Positions 1 to 6,307 are shown, numbered from the stretch's first letter. The stretch: DNA of 7,557 nucleotides from Bordetella parapertussis (GCA_945863085.1 CAMBCD010000128.1:1-7557); one strand, 5' to 3'. Numbers and translations: made by a program. The notes: generated by a model not told the origin, from the letters alone.

Positions 1-902
1 AGGCCGGTTTTCCGCCGGGCGTGGTCAACGTGGTCACGGGCTTCGGCGCCGAGGTTGGCACACCGCTGGTCGAACATCCCAAGGTGGCCAAGGTCGCGTT
101 CACCGGATCGGATGCCACCGGCCAGCGCATCTACGAAGCCGCAGCCAGGGGCCTCAAACGCGTCAGCATGGAACTCGGCGGCAAATCGCCGAACATCGTG
201 TTCGATGACGCCCAGCTCGACAATGCGGTCAAGGGCGTGATCTCCGGCATCTTCGCCGCCACCGGACAGACCTGCATCGCCGGATCGCGACTGCTGGTAC
301 AGCAGTCCATCCACGACCAGTTCGTCGAAAAACTGGTGGCCCTGGCGAAAACCGCGAAGATGGGCAATCCGATGAGTCTCGATACCCAGGTCGGACCGGT
401 CACCAATCCGCCGCAGTTCGAAAAAATCCTCAGCTATATCGACATTGCCAAGGGTGAAGGCGCAAAAGCCGTACTCGGCGGCAGCCGCGCGGCACGCCCC
501 GAATGCGGCAGCGGCTGGTTTGTCGAGCCGACAATTTTCACCGGCGTCAATAACAGCATGCGCATTGCGCAGGAGGAAGTGTTCGGCCCGGTACTGTCGG
601 TGATCCCGTTCAGGGATGAAGAAGAGGCCATCGCCATCGGCAACGATGTTGTGTTCGGCCTCGCCGCAGGTGTCTGGACACAGAACATGCGCCGCGCCTT
701 CACCATGGCCGAAAAACTCCAGGCCGGCACGGTCTGGGTCAACACCTATCGCGCGGTGTCCTACCTTTCCCCCTTCGGCGGCTACAAACGCTCCGGCATC
801 GGCCGTGAAAGCGGCCAGGAGATGATTTACGAATACCTGCAAACCAAAAGCGTGTGGATATCCACCGCAACCGAAGTGCCTAATCCCTTCATCATGCGCT
901 GA
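1..902 (+). CDS. Aldehyde dehydrogenase, NAD(P)-dependent (C-terminal ~299 residues; start lies outside the window)
   Basis: This enzyme oxidises an aldehyde to the carboxylic acid with NAD(P)+ in the cytoplasm. The reading frame is open from base 3, and the typical ALDH stretch AGFPPGVVNVVTG precedes the first in-frame GTG, so the gene is truncated by the window edge; about 190 of the usual 480-500 residues are missing. Visible signatures are ELGGKSPNIVF, whose Glu (codon 171-173) is the general base, and TGQTCIAGSR, whose Cys (codon 273-275) is the nucleophile. They are 34 residues apart, as E268 and C302 are in the family. EEVFGPV (573-593), which binds the nicotinamide ribose, and the C-terminal FGGYKRSGIGRESG are also present. 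All catalytic residues in view are intact. The natural aldehyde is unknown. The ThDP enzyme downstream could supply one, as in benzoylformate decarboxylase/benzaldehyde dehydrogenase pairs, but a promoter separates the two genes. Confidence 0.95.
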   Translation, partial: AGFPPGVVNVVTGFGAEVGTPLVEHPKVAKVAFTGSDATGQRIYEAAARGLKRVSMELGGKSPNIVFDDAQLDNAVKGVISGIFAATGQTCIAGSRLLVQQSIHDQFVEKLVALAKTAKMGNPMSLDTQVGPVTNPPQFEKILSYIDIAKGEGAKAVLGGSRAARPECGSGWFVEPTIFTGVNNSMRIAQEEVFGPVLSVIPFRDEEEAIAIGNDVVFGLAAGVWTQNMRRAFTMAEKLQAGTVWVNTYRAVSYLSPFGGYKRSGIGRESGQEMIYEYLQTKSVWISTATEVPNPFIMR

Positions 903-950
903 TCGGCCAGCTGCCGCGCAGCGCATCCCGCGCGTTTCATGCGTTATTCG

Positions 951-960
951 TATTGCAATA
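951..960. promoter_or_regulatory. Perfect 10-base palindrome, candidate regulator half of the Bug operon promoter
   Basis: TATTGCAATA is its own reverse complement. It is also the centre of a looser dyad, CGTAT-N6-ATACG (949-964). It sits about 45-60 bases before the transcription start predicted from the -10 at 998-1003. LysR-type activators usually bind at this distance, to a T-N11-A dyad. The palindrome itself is not kept in the matching block at 5255-5266, so it may be a stronger version of the site or may be chance. Confidence 0.35.
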
Positions 961-1006
961 TACGTATTCATTCTTATAGCGCATGATGATTCCTTGTTAG
1001 GATTGC
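955..1006 (+). promoter_or_regulatory. Promoter of the Bug/ThDP operon (copy 1 of a duplicated promoter block)
   Basis: This block matches 5261-5312 at 39 of 52 positions with no gap. It holds an extended -10, TG-T-TAGGAT (995-1003), and no good -35: the sequence 17-18 bases upstream is TTATAG or TATAGC. That pattern fits a promoter that depends on an activator. Five of the thirteen mismatches cluster at 989-993, inside the -35/-10 spacer, where sequence is usually free to vary. The likely transcription start is near base 1010. The expected regulator is the CysB-family protein encoded at 4312-5235, because the other copy lies beside its gene. Confidence 0.7.
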
Positions 1007-1028
1007 CCTAAAAAAAGACATCCAAACT

Positions 1029-1033
1029 GGAGG
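1029..1033 (+). promoter_or_regulatory. Ribosome binding site of the Bug gene
   Basis: GGAGG followed by a 5-base spacer to the ATG at 1039 is a near-perfect Shine-Dalgarno site. It fixes the start directly before a signal peptide. Confidence 0.85.
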
Positions 1034-1038
1034 AAATC

Positions 1039-2001
1039 ATGGCGCATTGCAGATTGCTGATCTTCGCCCTGGCCGTTGCCGTCGCGCAGCCCATCTTGGC
1101 GCAGCCATACCCGTCCAAGGCGATCCGCTTCATCGTTCCATTTGCCCCCGGAGGCACCAATGACATCGTTGCGCGCATCGTCGGTGCAAAACTCGGGGAA
1201 GCATGGAATCAGCCCGTGGTCATCGACAATCGTGGCGGTGCGGGCGGCGTCATTGGCACAGACCTGGCCGCAAAGTCGGCTGCTGATGGCTATACCTTGC
1301 TGATGGCGAACGTCAACCTTGCCACCAACCCCTCACTGGTCAGGAAACTGCCCTATGACACCCTGAAAGATCTGAGTCCGGTATCTCTGATCGCCACTTC
1401 GCCGACAGTACTTGCTGTCAGCACCGCATTTCCGGCGAATAATGTGGCCCAACTGATTGCCTACGCCAAGAGCAATCCTGGAAAACTCAACTACTCGACT
1501 TCCGGAAAAGGCAGTACTACACACATCGCGATGGAACTTCTGATCTCAATGACCGGAACCAAAATGGTGCCCGTGCACTACAAGGGCGGAGGGCCTGCCA
1601 TGATAGACCTCATTGCCGGGCGGGTTTCGCCGGGATTCACCACGATACTCTCGGTCATTCCACACCTGAAAGCCGGGCGTTTAAGAGCATTGGCTGTTTC
1701 CACCAAAACAAGGTCGCCAGCCTTGCCGGATGTGCCAACCGTCGCCGAAAGCGGTTTGCCTGGATACGAATTTACCGGTTGGTGGGGCATCGTTGTTCCT
1801 GCGCACACCCCGCATTCCGTCATTTCAAAACTCAACACGGAATTGGGAAAAATCCTCGCCGACCCTTCCGTCCGAGAAAACCTGATAAAGCAGGGAGCCA
1901 CACCCGAGCATACAAGTCCCGGGCAATTTGGAGCATATATTGTTTCAGAAATATCAAAATGGTCCTCTGTCATCAAGCAGGCTGGTATCCAGGCTAATTG
2001 A
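1039..2001 (+). CDS. Bug/TctC-family periplasmic solute-binding protein
   Basis: This protein binds a small, usually carboxylate, ligand in the periplasm, and in the family it delivers it to a TctAB-type membrane transporter. The 320 residues match the usual 320-330. Residues 6-21 form a hydrophobic signal peptide, with likely cleavage after ILA (A21/Q22). The family core follows: YPSKAIRFIVPFAPGGTND (24-42), where the GG-x-x-D loop helps form the ligand pocket, then VVIDNRGGAGGVIGT and the DGYTLL segment. PDVPTVAESGLPGYE near two-thirds of the length is also typical. No TctA or TctB gene is in the window, so it is an orphan here. The gene ends in TGA at 1999-2001, directly against the ThDP gene, so the two are co-transcribed. 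Its GC content is visibly lower than that of its neighbours, especially at 1921-1970. The ligand cannot be predicted. Confidence 0.93.
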   Translation: MAHCRLLIFALAVAVAQPILAQPYPSKAIRFIVPFAPGGTNDIVARIVGAKLGEAWNQPVVIDNRGGAGGVIGTDLAAKSAADGYTLLMANVNLATNPSLVRKLPYDTLKDLSPVSLIATSPTVLAVSTAFPANNVAQLIAYAKSNPGKLNYSTSGKGSTTHIAMELLISMTGTKMVPVHYKGGGPAMIDLIAGRVSPGFTTILSVIPHLKAGRLRALAVSTKTRSPALPDVPTVAESGLPGYEFTGWWGIVVPAHTPHSVISKLNTELGKILADPSVRENLIKQGATPEHTSPGQFGAYIVSEISKWSSVIKQAGIQAN

Positions 2002-2012
2002 AAGACACTAGC

Positions 2013-3614
2013 ATGAAGGTTTCCGACTTTCTTCTTCAGACTCTCGAAAAAAACGGTGTCACACGCATATTCGGAAACCCCGGTACCACAGAAATACCCC
2101 TAGTGCGCGCCTGCGAAAAGCGCAGGAAACTGAAATATGTCGTAGCCTTGTCGGAAGTTGCAGCCGTACCCATGGCGGACGGATATGCGCGCGCCACCCG
2201 ATCGCCGGGCGTCGTAAACCTTCACGTCGCACCCGGGCTGGGCAACGGCATGGGCAATCTTTATACCGCAGGAATTGCCGGGACCCCGCTGCTGGTCCTG
2301 ATCGGCGGCCAGGACAGGCGTTTCCTGCACACCAATCCGATCCTCTGGGGGCCGGTCGAGCGCATGGCCAGCACCGTATGCAAGCTGACGCTGGGACTCA
2401 ATACCCGGCATGACGCCGCAGCGAACGTGTTGCGCGCGATGCGCGCGGTACTGACACCGCCCTACGCGCCAGTGGGGCTGATCTGCCCGCCTGATCTGCT
2501 GGAGCAGGAAATAGATGCCGTCCCTTCAAAAGTAAATGTTCCCGCGCTGGCATCGCTGTCGACGGCAGATGCAATGCTGTTCGCACGCTTCCTCCAGGGA
2601 GCAAAAAGGCCGGCATTGATCGCAACCGAGAACGTGCACTGGAACGCTGCAGCCGGCCCGCTGGAGGCCATCGCCGCCAAAATCGGCGCGCCGGTCTACG
2701 CCGCACCCTACACCGGAATACTCCCGGTATCCGCCAAGTCCCCGCACTATGCGGGCTATCTGCCACCGAGCTTCGGACAAATCTCCGCGCGCCTTGCCCG
2801 GCACGACGCCCTGTTCTTTATCGGCGGGCGCGGCCTGCGCACCACGCTATTCAGCGAAGCCTCGCTGTCGCAAAGCAAGGCGTGGCTAGGCGATGACACC
2901 TCAGTGCAGCCGCCTGACGGCGAATTCTCGCTGGCACGCATCGCCGACAGCGCTGCGGCATTGCAGCAGATCGGCAAATTGCTGAAACCGTCCGCGGTGA
3001 AGTTGCGTGTGCCGGGACGATCCCACATCGCCCTGCCCGCCGCGGAAAAGAAAACCCTGCACCCGTCGCGCGCGGTCCACGCGCTGCTCGAACGTTACCG
3101 CGACGCGATCTGGGTGGACGAATCCGGACTTTCGACATCCGATGTGCGGCAATGGATGGAACTCGACGCAGGTGATTACCTCATCAACGGCAGCGGCGGC
3201 ATCGGCTGGGGGTTGGCCGCTTCGGTCGGAACCGCCCTCGGCAGAAGCAGCCGCCAGGTGGTCGCGATAGTCGGCGACGGTTCGGCACTGTACGCATCCG
3301 AAGCTCTGTGGACCGCGGGGCACCATCACGCAAGGCTGCTGCTTGTCGTGCTCTCCAACCGCCGTTATGCCACGCTCAACGAAGCCGCAAGCAGGCTCGC
3401 CGACGGTCCGCTCAAGGCCTTCACGATCGAACCCCCGGTGCTCGATTTCTCGGGACTGGCCGCGCTGTACGGATTCCAGTACGAATCCGTCGCGAACGAA
3501 GACGGCCTCGGGAAGTTCCTCAAAAAGACGCCCTCCCGGCTGAGGTCCAACATGCTCTTGGAACTGAAGCTGGACCCGGAGAAAAAACCGGTCACTGCAT
3601 CACGGCATTTCTAG
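2013..3614 (+). CDS. Thiamine-diphosphate-dependent enzyme, benzoylformate decarboxylase/acetolactate synthase superfamily
   Basis: The protein has 533 residues and the three-domain ThDP fold: PYR domain (about 1-170), a divergent middle domain (190-330) and PP domain (350-520). It probably decarboxylates or ligates a 2-oxo acid through ThDP in the cytoplasm. The PYR domain has FGNPGTTEIP (20-29), the cofactor-activating Glu in ALSE (E48), and NLHVAPGLGNGMG (69-81) with H71. The PP domain has the Mg-ThDP motif GDGS (421-424) with N449 about 26 residues on. Compared with Pseudomonas benzoylformate decarboxylase, E47 and H70 are kept as E48 and H71, but S26 becomes T25 and H281 aligns with T278, so the substrate or chemistry probably differs. 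The ATG at 2013 is preferred because MKVSDFLL is the usual family beginning, with GAAAG 8 bases upstream. A TTG at 1998 that overlaps the Bug stop codon is an alternative that adds five residues. It forms an operon with the Bug gene. Confidence 0.9.
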   Translation: MKVSDFLLQTLEKNGVTRIFGNPGTTEIPLVRACEKRRKLKYVVALSEVAAVPMADGYARATRSPGVVNLHVAPGLGNGMGNLYTAGIAGTPLLVLIGGQDRRFLHTNPILWGPVERMASTVCKLTLGLNTRHDAAANVLRAMRAVLTPPYAPVGLICPPDLLEQEIDAVPSKVNVPALASLSTADAMLFARFLQGAKRPALIATENVHWNAAAGPLEAIAAKIGAPVYAAPYTGILPVSAKSPHYAGYLPPSFGQISARLARHDALFFIGGRGLRTTLFSEASLSQSKAWLGDDTSVQPPDGEFSLARIADSAAALQQIGKLLKPSAVKLRVPGRSHIALPAAEKKTLHPSRAVHALLERYRDAIWVDESGLSTSDVRQWMELDAGDYLINGSGGIGWGLAASVGTALGRSSRQVVAIVGDGSALYASEALWTAGHHHARLLLVVLSNRRYATLNEAASRLADGPLKAFTIEPPVLDFSGLAALYGFQYESVANEDGLGKFLKKTPSRLRSNMLLELKLDPEKKPVTASRHF

Positions 3615-4231
3615 GCCGGCTTGACGAAGCCCGGCGGCAGGGTTTCCTCGAAGGACGGCCGCGTGGCGACGCCGGCCAGCCATTTAGACAGCTTGGGCGC
3701 CCGGCTGCGCCAGTCGTGTGGATAACGGAAATCGGCGTACTGCATGGCCACGCCCATCACGATGTCAGCAAGGCCGAAGCGGTTGCCGAGCAGGAATTCG
3801 CTGCCTTCCTTCATCGTTTTTTCGGCGAGGTCGATGGCGCGGGCAATGCGTTTCTCCTCGCGCTCCATCTTCTCCGGCATCTGCTTCTCCGGCGGACGGC
3901 GAGTTTCGAAGACGCGCGCAATGCCGGCGTCGATGATGCCCTGGCCCAGCGCCTGCCACCACTGCGACTGCCAGTAGCCCGCCGGGTCGCGCGGCGTGTA
4001 GGATTTGCCGTCGGCATGGTCGAGGTAATGCACCACCAGCACCGATTCGAACATGTAGCTGTCGGCGCCGATTTCCAGCGCCGGCACCTTGCCCAGTGGG
4101 TTCTTCAGGACGATCGGGCTGTCCTCGACCCAGGGATCCTCGACAACGAATTCCACTGGCATGTTTTTTTCGTGGATCAGTACGCGCGCCTTGCGCACGT
4201 AGGGGGATGTGGGCGAACCGTACAGCTTCAT
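3611..4231 (-). CDS. Glutathione S-transferase family protein (YibF-like)
   Basis: The 206 residues have a thioredoxin-like N-terminal domain (1-78) and an all-helical C-terminal domain (85-200). The start MKLYGSPTSPYVRKARVL resembles E. coli YibF. S9 is the likely residue that activates glutathione, KVP with the cis-proline P50 contacts its backbone, and ES at 62-63 holds its gamma-glutamyl end. LADI at 154-157 is the N-capping element of the C-terminal helix. The start at 4231 is chosen over an upstream ATG at 4276 because AGGAG lies 7 bases before it and the family begins there. The gene lies 80 bases downstream of the LysR gene on the same strand, so it may be co-transcribed. A TAAAAT -10-like box (4283-4288, minus strand) without a good -35 could give it its own promoter. 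Its stop overlaps the ThDP gene's stop in a shared CTAG. A role in detoxifying a reactive pathway intermediate is possible but not shown. Confidence 0.9.
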   Translation of the reverse strand: MKLYGSPTSPYVRKARVLIHEKNMPVEFVVEDPWVEDSPIVLKNPLGKVPALEIGADSYMFESVLVVHYLDHADGKSYTPRDPAGYWQSQWWQALGQGIIDAGIARVFETRRPPEKQMPEKMEREEKRIARAIDLAEKTMKEGSEFLLGNRFGLADIVMGVAMQYADFRYPHDWRSRAPKLSKWLAGVATRPSFEETLPPGFVKPA

Positions 4232-4238
4232 GAAATGA

Positions 4239-4243
4239 CTCCT
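4239..4243 (-). promoter_or_regulatory. Ribosome binding site deciding the start of the glutathione S-transferase
   Basis: On the minus strand this reads AGGAG, 7 bases before the ATG at 4231. The in-frame ATG 45 bases further upstream has no comparable site, and the 15 residues it would add (MPQHPSNPHF...) do not belong to the glutathione S-transferase fold. Confidence 0.75.
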
Positions 4244-4311
4244 GGAAAAATGGGGGTTGCTAGGATGTTGCGGCAAATGTTTATTTTAACGTTTTGCGGC
4301 GCTTACGGACA

Positions 4312-5235
4312 TCAGTGATGCTTCATTGCGCGTTCGACGATCTCGCGCGTCATTTGCGGGCCGATCATTAGGATGAGGTCGGTGACATAGCGCCGCAGGT
4401 GCGTTCCCCGTCTCAGACTGACGGTCATCATGGTTTGCCCGAACAGGCGGGTCACGTCGACTGCATGCAGGCGTGAGTCCGCGCGCCGTTCCAGGGCGAT
4501 TGTCGGGACGATCGCGATTCCCAGCCCTTCGGCAACATAGGCCTTGATGACGTCGGAATCACTGGCGCTCACCACGAAACGCGCCGAGACGCCGGCATCG
4601 CGCAGGGCCTGGGCGATGATTTCACCGCCGCGGGATCTTGCGTGATAACCAACCACCGGATAGCGCACGATATCCTCGATCCCGATGCGTTTTTTCCGGC
4701 TCAAAGGATGTCCGGCCGGCATGATCAGGCTGCGCCGGATCATGGCCACCGGCAATTGCACCAGTCCCGCATGCCGCCCCGCCACTTCCGTGCTGACACC
4801 GACGTCGGCGTCACCCGACTCTACCAGCTTCTGGATGTCGTCGGGCTCGCCCTGCAGCAGGTTCAGCTGCACGTCGGGATAGCGTCGTGAAAATGCACGG
4901 ACCGGTGCCGGCAGGGAATAACGGGCGTGCAGATGGCTGGTAGCGAGCACCAAACGTCCAGCATTTTCATTGCGCGCGTCGGCGACGATCAGCCCGATAT
5001 TTTCCGTTTCCGTGAGCAGGCGCTCAGCCGCCGCCAGCACCCCGCGCCCAGTTTCCGTGAAGCCCAGAATGCGGTTGGTGCGCCGCACCAGCAAATCCAT
5101 GCCCAGTTCCTGCTCCAGCAACTGGATCTGCCGGCTCACCCCGGGCTGCGAGGTATGCAACACAGTTGCCGCCGCGGATATGTTCAGGGACTGGCGTGAA
5201 ATCTCGCGCAAGTAGCGAAGTTGTTTGAGGGTCAT
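4312..5235 (-). CDS. CysB-family LysR-type transcriptional regulator
   Basis: This 307-residue regulator has a winged helix-turn-helix (1-60; SAAATVLHTSQPGVSRQIQL is the recognition region) and a two-lobed effector domain (about 90-290). It follows E. coli CysB in register to the C-terminal GPQMTREIVERA, with shared blocks such as ARYxLP (104-109), DVIKxYV (228-234) and LGIAIV (238-243). Of the five CysB residues that bind sulfate, only T149 is kept; T100, T102, Q103 and T202 correspond to S100, L102, H103 and R202, so the effector is probably not sulfate. The start at 5235 matches M1 of CysB. An ATG at 5250 would add MYSNN, and neither start has a clear Shine-Dalgarno site. The gene is divergent from the dioxygenase gene and beside one copy of the duplicated promoter block, so it likely controls that gene, the Bug/ThDP operon and itself. 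Confidence 0.93.
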   Translation of the reverse strand: MTLKQLRYLREISRQSLNISAAATVLHTSQPGVSRQIQLLEQELGMDLLVRRTNRILGFTETGRGVLAAAERLLTETENIGLIVADARNENAGRLVLATSHLHARYSLPAPVRAFSRRYPDVQLNLLQGEPDDIQKLVESGDADVGVSTEVAGRHAGLVQLPVAMIRRSLIMPAGHPLSRKKRIGIEDIVRYPVVGYHARSRGGEIIAQALRDAGVSARFVVSASDSDVIKAYVAEGLGIAIVPTIALERRADSRLHAVDVTRLFGQTMMTVSLRRGTHLRRYVTDLILMIGPQMTREIVERAMKHH

Positions 5236-5260
5236 ATTATTACTATACATAAATCATTTA

Positions 5261-5312
5261 GCGATATTCATATTAATTCTTTTATCGCATGGTGCGGTTT
5301 TGTTAGGATGGC
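5261..5312 (+). promoter_or_regulatory. Promoter of the dioxygenase gene (copy 2 of the duplicated promoter block)
   Basis: This is the ungapped partner of 955-1006 (39 of 52 identical). It has the same extended -10, TG-T-TAGGAT (5301-5309), and a poor -35 (TTTTAT or TTTATC), so activator dependence is likely. The AT-rich left part (5263-5283, with ATATTCATATTAATTC) lies 26-48 bases from the LysR start at 5235. It is therefore well placed to be the shared control site of the divergent pair. The predicted transcription start is near 5316. Confidence 0.7.
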
Positions 5313-5345
5313 TGCCATCGCAACCGGCCCAGCCCCCTCTTTTTT

Positions 5346-5350
5346 GGAGA
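5346..5350 (+). promoter_or_regulatory. Ribosome binding site deciding the start of the dioxygenase
   Basis: GGAGA with a 5-base spacer to the ATG at 5356 marks the true start. The reading frame stays open upstream to an ATG at 5221, but that part crosses the promoter block and the start of the LysR gene and encodes nothing typical of the family. Confidence 0.8.
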
Positions 5351-5355
5351 ACAAG

Positions 5356-6252
5356 ATGATCACCGTAACCCGCATTGGCAAACACATCGGCGCAGAAATC
5401 TCGGGCGTGGACCTGACCAAGCCAGTGTCCGACGCAACCTTTGAACAGATTGCCAAGGCATTTTTCGACAACGAGGTGGTTTTTTTCCGCAACCAGAAAA
5501 TCACCCCGGCGCAGCATGTTGAATTCACACGACGCTTCGGCATCCTCGAACAGCATGTGCGCAAGGAAAGCCGCCTGCCCGGACATCCGGAAATCCTGGT
5601 GGTCTCCAACCTGCTCGACGATCAAGGCAATGCCATCGGCGCGCAGGATGCCGGGCGCTTCTGGCACAGCGACCTGTCCTACAAAAAAGAACCCAGCATG
5701 CTGTCGGCGCTGTATGCCGTTGAGGTTCCGGTCAAGGACGGCAAGGTCCTGGGCGACACCAGCTTCACCAGCACCACCGCCGCCTACGATGCGCTGCCGG
5801 AAGCCATGAAACAACGTCTGCAGGGCCTGAAAAACGTGCACAGTTACCGTTACTACCGCACCAAGAACGCCGAGGCGCAGAAGGAGGAAGCCGCCCGCGG
5901 TGGCCGCGTGGTGCAGGAACACTTTCCCAGCGAAGAGCAGCTGAAAAGCGTGCCCGACATCGAAGCGCCCATCGTGCGCACCCATCCGGTGACCAAACGC
6001 AAGGGCCTGTTCGTCAACGAAGCTCATACATCGTGCATCGTCGGATTGCCCCCGGCGGAAAGTGAAGCCCTGAAACAGGAAATCTGCGAACACACGATCA
6101 GCCCCGAATTCCAGTACCGCCACCGCTGGCAAGCCGGGGACCTGCTGATCTGGGACAACTGCGCTGCCCTGCACAAGGCAAACTTCGATTACGATCTGCC
6201 GCAACGCCGTCTCATGTATCGGACTACCGTGCGGGGCAGCGTCGCGGTTTGA
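5356..6252 (+). CDS. TauD/TfdA-family Fe(II)- and 2-oxoglutarate-dependent dioxygenase
   Basis: This 298-residue cytoplasmic enzyme couples decarboxylation of 2-oxoglutarate to hydroxylation of an organic substrate, which often then falls apart (TauD releases sulfite from taurine). The jelly-roll family pattern is complete. It starts with VTRIGKHIGAEISGVDL, iron is held by H104 and D106 (FWHSDLSY) and by H273 (WDNCAALHKAN), and 2-oxoglutarate by R289 (RRLMYRT) and T135 (GDT). Similarity to E. coli TauD is strong in the C-terminal half (THPV, LFVNE, PEFQ, IWDN, LPQRR). Of the TauD substrate residues, H70 corresponds to H67 and R270 to R289, both kept, but Y73, which contacts the taurine amine, corresponds to K70. 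A sulfonate or carboxylate substrate without taurine's amine is therefore plausible. The gene stands alone on its transcript, with its own promoter, a terminator after it, and the CysB-like regulator gene opposite. Confidence 0.95.
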   Translation: MITVTRIGKHIGAEISGVDLTKPVSDATFEQIAKAFFDNEVVFFRNQKITPAQHVEFTRRFGILEQHVRKESRLPGHPEILVVSNLLDDQGNAIGAQDAGRFWHSDLSYKKEPSMLSALYAVEVPVKDGKVLGDTSFTSTTAAYDALPEAMKQRLQGLKNVHSYRYYRTKNAEAQKEEAARGGRVVQEHFPSEEQLKSVPDIEAPIVRTHPVTKRKGLFVNEAHTSCIVGLPPAESEALKQEICEHTISPEFQYRHRWQAGDLLIWDNCAALHKANFDYDLPQRRLMYRTTVRGSVAV

Positions 6253-6276
6253 TACACTTTCCGTGAACAGTCTGCA

Positions 6277-6307
6277 GTAACGGCGGCCTTGTGCCGCCGT
6301 TGCGTTT
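6277..6307 (+). terminator. Rho-independent terminator after the dioxygenase
   Basis: AACGGCGGC (6279-6287) pairs perfectly with GCCGCCGTT (6293-6301) around the loop CTTGT. A G-T wobble and one more G-C pair extend the stem to 11. The following GTTTT (6304-6308) gives a short U-tract. It begins about 25 bases after the stop codon. The short U-tract makes partial read-through into the next gene possible. Confidence 0.75.

Noticed and set aside
903..945. Possible terminator after the aldehyde dehydrogenase (CGGC-CAGCT-GCCG, 904-916)
   Set aside because: The stem has only 4 base pairs and no T-tract follows.
3614..3636. Possible hairpin GCCGG...CCGGC near the convergent stop codons as a terminator
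   Set aside because: It has a 5-bp stem with a long loop, lies within the glutathione S-transferase coding sequence, and has no T-tract on either strand.
4257..4271. TTGCTAGGATGTTGC on the + strand, resembling the TTGTTAGGATGGC core of the duplicated promoter
   Set aside because: Only the -10-like core matches; the AT-rich upstream arm and CGCATG are missing, and no + strand gene follows.
3308..4318. 336-residue open frame on the + strand across the end of the ThDP gene and the whole glutathione S-transferase
   Set aside because: It lies antisense to a clear glutathione S-transferase with intact motifs and its own ribosome binding site. It shows no recognisable domain and arises from GC-rich codon bias.
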